Shown here: positions 15,813 through 24,274 of the stretch, piece after piece
How the letters are laid out: each line of letters starts with the position of its first letter
How positions within the stretch are numbered: position 1 is the stretch's first letter
NCBI GenBank assembly: GCA_021604825.1
Contig: BQJS01000048.1
Coordinates: 1-25,227 of the forward strand
Direction of reading: 5' to 3'
DNA length: 25,227 nucleotides
Source of the DNA: Phycisphaerae bacterium
GTDB taxonomy: Bacteria > Planctomycetota > Phycisphaerae > UBA1845
The notes under the pieces: generated by a model
The model's input: the letters and a program-made list of their open reading frames with translations, nothing else
What the model was told of the DNA's origin: nothing
Database searches by the model: none
Translations under genes and position numbers: made by a program

Positions 15813-16952
15813 ATGGGAAAAACAAAGACATTGCAGATTGACAAACTGATGGGCGCCTTGGTCCATCAGGGGGGTAGTGACTTGCATCTTTCGGTTGGGG
15901 CTCCACCGATGATGCGCGTCAACGGTCGCATGCGCCGCCTCGAGACGAAAGAACTCGACGCGGACGACATGGTCGGATTGATGAAGTCCGTCACGCCGGA
16001 AAAAAATCAACAAGAGTTGCAGGAAGTCGGAACCACAGACTTCGCGGTGGGCATGCACGAGAGTCGCTTCCGTGTGTCGATTCACCGCCTTCAATACGAA
16101 GACCAAGCCAACGTCATGGGCATCGTCATGCGACTGATCCCCAAGGAACTTCTGACTTGGGAGATGCTGAATTTCCCGGACACCGATGCCATCAAGCGAT
16201 TGTGCATGCTGCCACGTGGTTTGGTCTTGGTCACCGGGCCAACCGGATCAGGCAAGACCACGACCCTCGCAACCATGCTCGATTACGTCAATCAGACCCG
16301 TGCGGATCACATAATTACGCTTGAAGAGCCAATCGAATTCGTCCATCCGCATAAGAAGTGCCGCATGACGCAGCGCGAAGTTGGCGTTCATCTGCCCGAC
16401 TTTAACGAAGGTATTCGCCGCGCCCTGCGAATGGACCCGGATATCATTCTGGTCGGGGAAATGCGTGACTACACCACCATCAAAGCCGCCACCACCGCGG
16501 CTGAAACGGGCCACCTTGTGTTCGGCACGCTGCACACGAGTAGTGCCCCCAGTACGATCGAGCGTATCGTCGACTCGTTCCCAGTCACCGAACAGGCACA
16601 GATTCGCGCGATGCTCACCGGGTCTTTGGAAGCGATTATCGCTCAGCGCCTGCTGCGCAAGAAGGGTGGCGGACGTGTTGCGGCCTTCGAGATCATGGTT
16701 CCTGACGCGGGCATCAAACACAACATCCGCGAAGGCCAAACCTACAAGATTCCGAGTTCGATGCAGACGGGAAAAGCCAAGGGTAACATCCTGATGGACA
16801 ACCACCTGTTTGAATTGGCTTCAACGGGACAAGTCGAACCAGAAGACGCCTTGGCATTGGCGCAGGACCATGTCGCGCTTGAGAAGAAATTCAAGGAAGC
16901 CAACTTGATCGGATTCAGCGGCGAACTTGAGAACGGAAATCAGTCGGAATAG
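15813..16952 (+). CDS. pilT: PilT-family type IV pilus retraction ATPase
   Basis: Hexameric secretion-superfamily ATPase that drives pilus retraction and twitching. From the ATG at 15813 the product is 379 residues, the usual PilT size. Visible motifs: the N-terminal segment GSDLHLSVGAPPMMRVNGRM, Walker A GPTGSGKTTT with K148, Asp box ITLEEPIEFVHPH, Walker B DPDIILVGEMRD, and His box GHLVFGTLHTSS. The C-terminal part has IKHNIREGQTYKI, close to the retraction-linked motif of PilT. An in-frame ATG at 15699 would add 38 unusual residues and would cover the palindrome at 15721, so I reject it. No pilus structural genes are adjacent. Cytoplasmic, acting at the inner face of the membrane. PilU or a general GspE-type relative is less likely because of the compact length. 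Confidence 0.92.
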   Translation: MGKTKTLQIDKLMGALVHQGGSDLHLSVGAPPMMRVNGRMRRLETKELDADDMVGLMKSVTPEKNQQELQEVGTTDFAVGMHESRFRVSIHRLQYEDQANVMGIVMRLIPKELLTWEMLNFPDTDAIKRLCMLPRGLVLVTGPTGSGKTTTLATMLDYVNQTRADHIITLEEPIEFVHPHKKCRMTQREVGVHLPDFNEGIRRALRMDPDIILVGEMRDYTTIKAATTAAETGHLVFGTLHTSSAPSTIERIVDSFPVTEQAQIRAMLTGSLEAIIAQRLLRKKGGGRVAAFEIMVPDAGIKHNIREGQTYKIPSSMQTGKAKGNILMDNHLFELASTGQVEPEDALALAQDHVALEKKFKEANLIGFSGELENGNQSE

Positions 16953-16991
16953 ACTTCGCCCTCGATCAGTGAATCAATGCGGCACAGTGAT

Positions 16992-17360
16992 TTAAAGCGG
17001 CGCTGCGGCGATGAGCAGAAATAACAAGGTGCCTCCGTATCCCGCATAAAACGCGGGACCGCTCAGGCTCTTGATCGTCTTTGCCGCTTCTGGGCTGTAC
17101 GCCGCACGGGTGTCCGGCGAAACGGAGTGCTTGGGGTTGTCGGCCAACGCTTCAAGGGCAGCCAATTGATCAACCGTGATACTGACGGGACGCTGTGGTG
17201 GAGTAACAACGGCGGGCTTGGCAACCGAGTCGGCTACATCGGTCAGTGTTGAATCTGAGGTCGGCGCTGAACCTGAATTACGATTTACATCTCCCCGCGC
17301 AACGGCACCAAAAAGCAAACAAACCGCTGCCAGAAGTGTCACCTGTTTCCCGGCCATCAT
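16992..17360 (-). CDS. Small secreted or membrane protein, hydrophobic at both ends
   Basis: A 122-residue protein not recognised. It starts with a signal-peptide-like stretch (QVTLLAAVCLLFGAVARGDV), continues with a Ser/Thr/Pro-rich linker and a soluble segment (ITVDQLAALEALADNPKHS), and ends with a membrane helix at the very C-terminus (FYAGYGGTLLFLLIAAAPL). It could therefore be a periplasmic protein anchored at its C-terminal end. It lies 45 bases after the C39-like lipoprotein on the same strand and is likely the last gene of that operon. It is convergent with pilT. No catalytic motif is visible. Confidence 0.55.
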   Translation of the reverse strand: MMAGKQVTLLAAVCLLFGAVARGDVNRNSGSAPTSDSTLTDVADSVAKPAVVTPPQRPVSITVDQLAALEALADNPKHSVSPDTRAAYSPEAAKTIKSLSGPAFYAGYGGTLLFLLIAAAPL

Positions 17361-17405
17361 GTCGGTGCCTCTTATTAGATCGCGTATTGCGTTGAAGTTC
17401 GCCGC

Positions 17406-18098
17406 TTACGAACCCAAACCGTCTTCCGTATTCTGTTTCCATGGCAAGCCCCGATCGACGACGGCATGATTCGCGACGTCGAACACGAGCAGCATGACGT
17501 TGCCGGTTGGCTGCCATCGGGAAAGAAACGTCTCGCGATCCCACCGCTCCAAGCGCTTCTGCGACGCGGGATCGAGCACGATGACATCGCCAATGCCCGA
17601 GCCATTGTCAGACCCGTTATCCCCATTATCGTCAACATCCACACCGATCACCACCACCGCATGATTGAATTCTTCGGGGGCTCCCTCCTCTTCATTCACC
17701 ACGCAAATGACCGGATAACCGCGAGAAATCACCCACCATGCCAGCCCCAACGGTGGTTCGGTGCTCAATTCGCCCTTGAGCGGGATCAGCTTGATCCGCC
17801 GGCCTTCCAGAAACATCCGCACATCACCGACTCGGGTCAGGTCGAATCCTTCGCTGTCCATCTGCTGGCGGACGCGCGGCGCCGCAAAGCGATCCTGCCC
17901 GACCACGTAGTTCATGCACATCACGGCGCTGGCCAACAAACAATCCGTGAAGTCAGTCGCCGACACGTAGCGAACCTTCAACGCGTTGGGCGGATATTCA
18001 TCAACGGCCAACCGCCGATGGCAACCGGTCGCCAACGTGAGCATCAACACCAAAACCAGTGCGCACGTACGAAGTGATTTCGCCCTAATTGAATTCAA
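17406..18098 (-). CDS. C39-like cysteine peptidase lipoprotein
   Basis: A 230-residue lipoprotein with a papain-like C39_2-type domain. The start is a TTG at 18098: AAGGAA lies 7 bases upstream, and the codon overlaps the stop of the upstream gene as TTGA. The signal peptide ends in a lipobox (TLATGC, C26). The candidate catalytic residues are in the family order: C53 in ATDFTDCLLASAVMCMNYVVG, H146 in FNHAVVVIGVD and D176 in DVIVLDPASQ. A segment between the His and Asp strands is rich in Asp, Asn and Gly (DVDDNGDNGSDNGSG, 154-168) and could bind calcium. C39 peptidases usually cut Gly-Gly leader peptides, but stand-alone C39-like domains may act on other proteins or be inactive. It sits in an envelope operon after AsmA-like and YihY genes. 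Confidence 0.75.
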   Translation of the reverse strand: MNSIRAKSLRTCALVLVLMLTLATGCHRRLAVDEYPPNALKVRYVSATDFTDCLLASAVMCMNYVVGQDRFAAPRVRQQMDSEGFDLTRVGDVRMFLEGRRIKLIPLKGELSTEPPLGLAWWVISRGYPVICVVNEEEGAPEEFNHAVVVIGVDVDDNGDNGSDNGSGIGDVIVLDPASQKRLERWDRETFLSRWQPTGNVMLLVFDVANHAVVDRGLPWKQNTEDGLGS

Positions 18099-19540
18099 GA
18101 ACTCGTTCCTTCTTGTTTTTGATTTTCGAGTTTGGGTAAGCTCGCCAATGCGTCGGCCAAACTCAACTTCCCCATCGTTGGATCGAAACACGTGTCGGTC
18201 ACTGCGCAGACACTGGCGGCCAAGTCTCGATCATAGCCAGCCCCCTCTTCGCCGATCAAATCGTCCGGCTGCAAGCCCACCACATCAAGCAGCCGAATCT
18301 CGGAAGGAGGTTTGGCCAAGACATAACGATCCTCGGCATCATCGGACTGATTGACACGACACAACACGCCGCTCTGTTCCAATCGCATCACCAGTCGCCG
18401 GATCGCCTCGATCGGCAAGTTCAACTTGTCGATTAACAGCTCGGCTGACACCGGTCCCTGCCCTCGACCGAACGGTACAGCCACCGTGATCGCACCCGCC
18501 AACAAATCAACCGGCGTGTACGAGCGCTGGTCGGCTCGTTCAACCCGGCGCATGCGTTCCAGGTTGGCAGCCGTATGCGACACCTGTGCACCAAACAAAA
18601 AGATCAACCAAGACAGATTCACCCAAAGCAAGAATAGCGGGAGCAACCCCAATGCCCCGTACAGGTTTCCGCCGCCGACAAGTTTTACGACGTATACCGC
18701 AAAACCCCACTTCGCAATGAGCCAGATCGGAACCGAAATCATCGCTCCACCCAGCGCGGCGCGGTATTTGACGTGGGTGTTGGGGAGCAGTTTGTAGATC
18801 GCCGCGACCACGAGGATGTCCACCAAAATCGGACCCATCCAACCGAAAATCGCCAAAAGGAACGACGCGCCGGGGGCAGCAGCGAACGCCGCGACAGCCC
18901 GATCCCCCAGGTACGACGTGGCCATCAACACCAGTGGGCCGAGCGTTAACACCGACCAGTACATCAGCAGTCGCCGCCCGATGGAGCGCGATCGACTGGC
19001 TCCGAAAATCCGATTGAGCGAACGCTCCAACGTCGTGATCAAAGTCAGTGCTGTCCAAATGAGCAGCACGACGCCAACCGGTCCGACCCGATTGACCGTT
19101 AGCTTCGATTCCACATTGGCAACGATGCGTTCGATTTCTTCGGCGACATTAAGCGTGCGGTCTTCCGACTCTCCGTTACCGTCATTCTCAGCACCGCCAA
19201 ACTCGTCGCCGTCACCTTCGCCGCCCCCATCGATCGGTTCGGCGATCACGATTTGCGAGATGCCAGTCTTGGCCAACATCTCGTGCAAGCTGCTGCGCGA
19301 GTCTTCGAGCATCCCAACCGATTTTAGAATTAGGAGCACCAGCACAATCGCCGGGATCATTGTGAAGATCGTCCGAAACGACAGCGCTGCACTCATCGCC
19401 GTGATGTTGTTTTGCCAAAGGCGTTTCGCGCAGAAGCGCCACAAATTGAGATGAAAACCACCCAGCCGCGCCCATCGACTCAGCTCGTCGGAAGGCGCGG
19501 TGCGTAGTCGATGTGCCCGCGAGCGGATGTCTTCAAACAT
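18095..19540 (-). CDS. YihY/BrkB-family membrane protein with C-terminal winged helix
   Basis: A 481-residue polytopic inner-membrane protein. The YihY/UPF0761 core (about 30-330) has the typical segments NITAMSAALSFRTIFTMIPA, a helix pair around GPVGVVLLIWTALTLITTLE, and GNLYGALGLLPLFLLWVNLS with WLIFLFGAQVSH. The exact function of the family is unsettled; it has been mis-named RNase BN. The first extracytoplasmic loop carries a strongly acidic insert (about 101-138, GGGEGDGDEFGG then ENDGNGESED). A cytoplasmic tail (345-481) looks like a winged helix (SAELLIDKLNLPIEAIRRLV, MRLEQSGVLCRV). I use the ATG at 19540; a TTG at 19546 overlaps the AsmA stop as TTGA and is the alternative. It overlaps the downstream lipoprotein gene, so the three genes are probably coupled. 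Confidence 0.88.
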   Translation of the reverse strand: MFEDIRSRAHRLRTAPSDELSRWARLGGFHLNLWRFCAKRLWQNNITAMSAALSFRTIFTMIPAIVLVLLILKSVGMLEDSRSSLHEMLAKTGISQIVIAEPIDGGGEGDGDEFGGAENDGNGESEDRTLNVAEEIERIVANVESKLTVNRVGPVGVVLLIWTALTLITTLERSLNRIFGASRSRSIGRRLLMYWSVLTLGPLVLMATSYLGDRAVAAFAAAPGASFLLAIFGWMGPILVDILVVAAIYKLLPNTHVKYRAALGGAMISVPIWLIAKWGFAVYVVKLVGGGNLYGALGLLPLFLLWVNLSWLIFLFGAQVSHTAANLERMRRVERADQRSYTPVDLLAGAITVAVPFGRGQGPVSAELLIDKLNLPIEAIRRLVMRLEQSGVLCRVNQSDDAEDRYVLAKPPSEIRLLDVVGLQPDDLIGEEGAGYDRDLAASVCAVTDTCFDPTMGKLSLADALASLPKLENQKQEGTSS

Positions 19541-19542
19541 GG

Positions 19543-22500
19543 TCAACGTTCGCTGCTTCGCTTTCGTCCGGATGGGCGTCTTTTCTTCTTTTCTTTCGAC
19601 TTTCTCTCTTTGCCTTGTTGATCCTTATTATCGTCTTTTTTCTTTCTTACTCTTCCGCCTTCTTTCTTGGGCGTTTCCTTTTCTTTTTCATTGCCCTTAC
19701 CCTCTTTCAAGACGCCCCCCAGCAAGCCACCCAAACCGGGCTTATCTTTTTCTTTTTCCTTGCCGCTCGCCCGACGTCGCGTTCGACCTTTGCTCCCCGT
19801 GCCCTTTGAATTCGCACCGCGATTGGCTTTTGCCCCGTCCTTCTTTCCAGCCGCTTGCCCCAACGCACCCAGTAGCGCGTCGGGATTCAACAGCGTGTCG
19901 GTGACAACATCTTTCAGCAGCGAATCGACATTCACTTTCGAGAAATCCAGTTTGGGATTCGAGCGCGATCCGGTGATCGGAATTTCGATCCGCGTGCCAG
20001 CCAATCGGGTCGCGTACTCGCCTACCGGACCCTGCACCTTCAACCGCCGCAGCAAATGTTCCTGAACCGGAATCGAAACAAACAGGTCAACGGTATCATC
20101 GAATCCAACCGAGCCGCGGAACTTCAAATCAAATCGTTCCCTTGCGAAGTTCAGCGTCAGGTCTTGATAGCTAATCCGACCGTCCTGCACAACAAAATCG
20201 ACACCGCTGACATCCACCGCATACATGTCCGGCTGACCCAACCCGCCGAGTTCCAACAGCGTGATGAAAAACGCACTCGGCGTGATTTGAAATTTTTTCA
20301 AATCAAGACGTCCGAGTCCGCTACCGCCGTTGTACATCGCTTCACCCAATGGCAACGAAAGCTCATGCACGATCAGGTCGAGGCGACCAGCCATCTGCGT
20401 CGCGTTCCCAAAGATCGGATTAAATCGACTGAGCAACTGCTCACCCAAACGCGGCGTCACTTCGATGCCGGACAACAGTCGAAGATTACTCGGCAGACGC
20501 AATTGCGTTCCTTGCGAGCCAAACGAAACGTCAGCACCCAGCTGCACCGTCCCGCCGGCGGCTGCGACTTTTGTCAGCGGTAAGTTGAGCTTTCCACCCT
20601 TCAACGTTGGTTTGAGTTCGAGCTTGCCGAGTGGAATGCCCATGACTTCCGCAGTCTGCCAGCCAAGGTTGGCGGACATCGCCGCGTCACGAAATGGCGG
20701 TGATTGATTCGGATTGTTGAGCGGTCCGCGAATCGTTAGCTGACTATCATTGCGCCCGGCGACGGTGATGAGCTCGCGGGTGGCTGGGTAGAGTTCGTAA
20801 CAAACCTGCATGACGCGCTGCCAGTCGAGCGAAAAACGACCGTTTACGTCTGCATTCTGAACGGTGCTAAATGCATCAATCTTGCCAGCCAAGTCGATCG
20901 ACGCAGCCGTGCTGGTCAGCTTCAACTTATCGAAGGCGATCGAGTCCGCCGCCGAATTAATCTTCACGTCGTAGTCGGCTAACAATTTGTCGCGGTACAC
21001 CGTTCCGTCGTCGGCAGGCATCGCCAAGTCGTCGATCGACGCCTTCCCGCGCAGCGCCGTGCGACTTCCGTCCGCCTGGCAATCTGCATCGAACACCAGA
21101 TGACCGGCAATCTCTTCAAAAGCTTGTTGCCCGTCATTGCTGGGAATAAGTTTGGCACACTTTCGCAGGTCTGCCCGCCCGTTGATGCGACCGGAAAGCT
21201 TGAACGCGTCGCCATAGGAAACGTTACACTGCGACACATCGACGGCTGCGACGGCGCTTTCCAATGCTGCCGACTCGACAAAAACATCTGAAGCCAACAA
21301 GTCCAATCGGGCATTGGTCCAACTCAGATCTGCCCGCTGCGTGGCCGACTCCGACGCGAGATGCACATCCCGCACGGATAGATCACCGCTCGTCAAGATC
21401 GGCGCATTCTCGCTGGCACGTTCAACATGCGTGACACCCGACAATGAGCCGCTTTGCACATCCTGCAACTCAACACCGAAGCCCTTGAGCACGCGGTTCA
21501 ACCGCCCCAACTGCACCTGTGGCACCGCCACGTCTACGGAGAAACCGCTTTGGGCGAGGTCAAACGTGCCCGTCGCCGACGCCACAATCTCGCCACCCAG
21601 ATCGACCTTCGTCTCACTGGATTCGATTCGAACCAGCTTGCGGTCGTTCAAGTGTGCATCCCATCGGATGCGAGCGTCTACTTTCGGAGCGTCGAAGGAA
21701 TCACTCCCGCTCCGGTAGCGAACCTGTTGGCCCGATAGGTCACATGACAAATTGACGAGGTCGTGGGACGTTCGTTTCAATTCAATCTGCGAATTGATTT
21801 TCCCCGCAATCTCGTCAACGCCCCAATCGACCACTGGCGAAATCTTCGCGTGCAATTGATTCAAGTCGCCGGTGATCGACGCGGAGAGATTTTCAAAATC
21901 ACCGCGCCCTTCCAACCGCGCGACGGCTACATCGACCAACGCCCGACGCACATCGAGGTCGCCACGATCGTTCGCCGAAACGTCCAACTCGATCGTGGCT
22001 GGGTCCCAACGAATGGGTCCGCTTGGTGTCGCGGCTGTCACATCGTGCAGCAATGCCGCCAACTTTACCACCGGTTGCTCACCGCCAGTCAGCGCCAACT
22101 CATGCACATCCAGCTGACCCTCTTCAAGAAACACATCCGACTTGAGATGAAGCAGTCCGGGAAACGCCTTCGACAGTACCGCAAGGTCCACACTGCCCGA
22201 CAACTTCGCAGCCAGCATCGGCAATGCCAGAACCCGACCCGCCAACATCGCCTCGACATGCTCGCCGGCGGGAGACATCGACTCTGCTTCACGGTGCGGC
22301 CAATTGAATTCAGCATTTGCGATTCCGGCATCGCCCTCCAAATCGAACCGCCCCGATGCGTTCTCCCGGTCTACGGCGATCGAACCGGTGAGTCCCATCC
22401 GCCCCGATGGCAAACGATCCGCCCCTTCAATCGCGGCGGCTGATATGTCTGCAACCTGTATGTCGAGGTTCGAGGACAGCGTACCGTCGCGAATGTCGGC

Positions 22501-23403
22501 ATCGACCTTGAGCATCACCTCACCCGACGCCCGATACGACGGCGGCAATGCGGCTGTCAGTCGTTGTAAGTCCAACGGCTTGTCCGAACTGATGCGAATG
22601 GTCCCAGCCGACTGCTCTGCGAGCGCAGGATCGGACAGGTCGCGCGTCAGCACGAGCGCATCGTCCACATCCGCATCAACGTGAATCGTGGCGCCATCTG
22701 GGGAGCGGGCATCCACCTTCGCTGCGAGCCGTCCGGAAGCCTCGAGCGTCACGTCGGCATTGATTCCGTCAATCACGTAGTCGATCGAATTGGTCTCTTC
22801 CGATGTCGCGGATGACGGGCCAACAATCGTTACCCGGCCATCGCGCAAAACGAGATTGATGGTGGGCAGCTTGATCTCAGATCGCTGCGAACCGGATTGG
22901 CTGGCAGTCGTCCGATCAACACTCGCTCCAGAAGTCTTGGACGCCCGCTCATCCGAAACCGTATCTTCCTCGACGTAGACAATGACCGAAGGCGATTCAA
23001 TCTGAATGTTTTCGGGGATATCCAACCGTTGCAGCAAGCCCCACACGCCACCGGGGATCACAACCAATCCGCTGTTGATCCACTCGCGCCCCTGCGCGTC
23101 GGACATGGAAAAGTCTTCAACCTTACAGTCGTCAAACCACGACAGGCTTAGGCTGGAAAGATTGACCTTTCCACCAACCTTCTCGCCAATCCATGAAGTG
23201 GCGTAGTTTCTGGCTGGGCTTGTCGAAAGCAACGCGGGAGACGAAACGACCAATCCCGCGAGCAAGAAAAGCAGTAGTACGAACGCGATGGCGATCCGTC
23301 GAAACCAGCGTTTTTTCTTAACTGGTTTGGATTCGCCTTCTGACGCGTTGACGTTGGTATCGGAATGAACACTGTCTGATTTGGATGTGCCGTCGTTGGC
23401 CAT
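19543..23403 (-). CDS. Large AsmA-like envelope protein with Lys-rich tail
   Basis: A 1286-residue AsmA-superfamily protein. Relatives (AsmA, YhdP, TamB) span the periplasm as long beta-groove proteins and move phospholipid to the outer membrane. The start is the ATG at 23403, with GGAGG 5 bases upstream; a GTG at 23433 is less likely. After a cytoplasmic Ser/Lys segment there is one membrane helix (about 37-56, IAIAFVLLLFLLAGLVVSS). The body is repetitive beta structure with many short D/N-G-S strands, and near the C-terminus it has the AsmA_2-like pattern DVSGVDFVVQDGRISYQDLT followed by FARERFDLKFRGSVGFDD. The last 100 or so residues are low-complexity and basic (GKEKEKDKPG, KKKDDNKDQQ, KEKKKRRPSGRKR). 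It heads the minus-strand envelope operon and overlaps the YihY gene. Confidence 0.85.
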   Translation of the reverse strand: MANDGTSKSDSVHSDTNVNASEGESKPVKKKRWFRRIAIAFVLLLFLLAGLVVSSPALLSTSPARNYATSWIGEKVGGKVNLSSLSLSWFDDCKVEDFSMSDAQGREWINSGLVVIPGGVWGLLQRLDIPENIQIESPSVIVYVEEDTVSDERASKTSGASVDRTTASQSGSQRSEIKLPTINLVLRDGRVTIVGPSSATSEETNSIDYVIDGINADVTLEASGRLAAKVDARSPDGATIHVDADVDDALVLTRDLSDPALAEQSAGTIRISSDKPLDLQRLTAALPPSYRASGEVMLKVDADIRDGTLSSNLDIQVADISAAAIEGADRLPSGRMGLTGSIAVDRENASGRFDLEGDAGIANAEFNWPHREAESMSPAGEHVEAMLAGRVLALPMLAAKLSGSVDLAVLSKAFPGLLHLKSDVFLEEGQLDVHELALTGGEQPVVKLAALLHDVTAATPSGPIRWDPATIELDVSANDRGDLDVRRALVDVAVARLEGRGDFENLSASITGDLNQLHAKISPVVDWGVDEIAGKINSQIELKRTSHDLVNLSCDLSGQQVRYRSGSDSFDAPKVDARIRWDAHLNDRKLVRIESSETKVDLGGEIVASATGTFDLAQSGFSVDVAVPQVQLGRLNRVLKGFGVELQDVQSGSLSGVTHVERASENAPILTSGDLSVRDVHLASESATQRADLSWTNARLDLLASDVFVESAALESAVAAVDVSQCNVSYGDAFKLSGRINGRADLRKCAKLIPSNDGQQAFEEIAGHLVFDADCQADGSRTALRGKASIDDLAMPADDGTVYRDKLLADYDVKINSAADSIAFDKLKLTSTAASIDLAGKIDAFSTVQNADVNGRFSLDWQRVMQVCYELYPATRELITVAGRNDSQLTIRGPLNNPNQSPPFRDAAMSANLGWQTAEVMGIPLGKLELKPTLKGGKLNLPLTKVAAAGGTVQLGADVSFGSQGTQLRLPSNLRLLSGIEVTPRLGEQLLSRFNPIFGNATQMAGRLDLIVHELSLPLGEAMYNGGSGLGRLDLKKFQITPSAFFITLLELGGLGQPDMYAVDVSGVDFVVQDGRISYQDLTLNFARERFDLKFRGSVGFDDTVDLFVSIPVQEHLLRRLKVQGPVGEYATRLAGTRIEIPITGSRSNPKLDFSKVNVDSLLKDVVTDTLLNPDALLGALGQAAGKKDGAKANRGANSKGTGSKGRTRRRASGKEKEKDKPGLGGLLGGVLKEGKGNEKEKETPKKEGGRVRKKKDDNKDQQGKERKSKEKKKRRPSGRKRSSER

Positions 23404-23468
23404 CGTTTCCTCCACTCCCTTTGGCACGCACACTTCTTCAAAACAAAGAAGCCTGGCGCATGATTACA

Positions 23469-23501
23469 ATGATCGTTGATGATCCCCCATCATCCGATCA
23501 T
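23469..23501. promoter_or_regulatory. Long hairpin upstream of the AsmA-like gene
   Basis: ATGATCG-TT-GATGAT (23469-23483), loop CCCCC (23484-23488), and ATCATC-CGATCAT (23489-23501) give 13 base pairs with one 2-base bulge. It lies 66 bases upstream of the AsmA-like start, in the 253 bases between that gene and the Kazal lipoprotein gene, which hold no gene. No T run follows on either strand, so an operator or leader structure is likelier than a terminator. A separate perfect 12-base palindrome (CGAATCGATTCG, 23643-23654) adjoins the stop of the Kazal gene. Confidence 0.4.
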
Positions 23502-23656
23502 AGTTGGGTGAAGCTTACCTGACCGCTCGAAGATGTTAAAGACGGGCGACATTGCGCCGGCAGGAGGGGCGAATTTAAAGAGAGCCTTTGGAGAATGAAG
23601 GGGCTGCATCCTCGAACCATCGCGAAAACACGCAACGCCACACGAATCGATTCGAT

Positions 23657-24202
23657 CTAACTGCATGCACCATCAGTGTCGACGCTGACCCCAGCCCGCG
23701 ACGCTTCGCATGAATTGCCGTACGTTTCGCCGTCGCAGCCGCACACCGGGTCGAAGATGTCTGGGCAGACGTCGGACATCAGCGCACATTCGCCGGATTG
23801 ATCGCCTTGCCCACAGACGCCGTCTTCAAACTTGCAATACAAGTCATCCTGACAGGCAACGCCAGCCAACCCGCCGCAAAACTCGCCCACGCCCGCTCCT
23901 GGCCCAACGCATTCTCCATCCGATGCAACGCTCACGCCAGCCGCACTGGCTTCGCAGTCATTGCCATACGTCTCGCCATCGCAACCACACACCGGGGCGA
24001 ACACCAGCGCACAATTTTCGGAAAATTCGGTACACACACCGGCATTGGAATCGCAGTCGCCTTCCGCACGTTTGCAAAACTCGTTCTCACCGCACAACCC
24101 GCCACAGGGCAGCAGGTCAATGAGAACTCCGCACCCGCTGAAGGCAAACGTGCAAGCACTGAGGGCAGCAAAGCTGAAGATTACGTAGTTCTTGGGCTTC
24201 AT
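23657..24202 (-). CDS. Lipoprotein with two Kazal-type protease-inhibitor domains
   Basis: A 181-residue Cys-rich lipoprotein. From the ATG at 24202 it has a signal peptide with lipobox (TFAFSGC, C24), then two similar units. Each has a Cys-rich lead-in (about 33-57 and 109-139, follistatin-like in spacing) followed by a Kazal domain: 64-98 (CALVFAPVCGCDGETYGNDC, ending in DGEC) and 146-180 (CPDIFDPVCGCDGETYGNSC, ending in DGAC). The CGCDGxTYGN core is the Kazal signature. Such domains inhibit serine proteases by presenting a rigid loop. Being lipidated, it would sit on a membrane surface, perhaps guarding the cell against secreted proteases of itself or of others. The two units are alike at DNA level too, implying internal duplication. 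It is divergent from a small gene with a nearly identical promoter block. Confidence 0.88.
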   Translation of the reverse strand: MKPKNYVIFSFAALSACTFAFSGCGVLIDLLPCGGLCGENEFCKRAEGDCDSNAGVCTEFSENCALVFAPVCGCDGETYGNDCEASAAGVSVASDGECVGPGAGVGEFCGGLAGVACQDDLYCKFEDGVCGQGDQSGECALMSDVCPDIFDPVCGCDGETYGNSCEASRAGVSVDTDGACS

Positions 24203-24240
24203 GGCACGATCGCCTTTCGGGTCGGTAAGATTTCCAGACG

Positions 24241-24269
24241 GATTGTAGACCGACCCAACTGTCTGGAAA
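24241..24269 (-). promoter_or_regulatory. Predicted promoter of the Kazal lipoprotein gene
   Basis: On the minus strand, TTTCCA (24269-24264), a 16-base spacer and TACAAT (24247-24242) precede the ATG at 24202 by about 40 bases. The block GTTGGGTCGGTCTACAATC (24259-24241) closely matches the block in the divergent promoter at 24288-24305. The -35 box is weak. Confidence 0.45.
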
Positions 24270-24274
24270 CAGGA

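Noticed and set aside
17661..18077. Histidine-rich plus-strand frame that could suggest a metal-binding protein
   Set aside because: Antisense to the C39-like lipoprotein; the His codons come from the complement of its Asp/Val/Met-rich sequence.
21763..22443. 226-codon open frame on the plus strand
   Set aside because: Antisense to the middle of the AsmA-like gene; no ribosome binding site or familiar motif.
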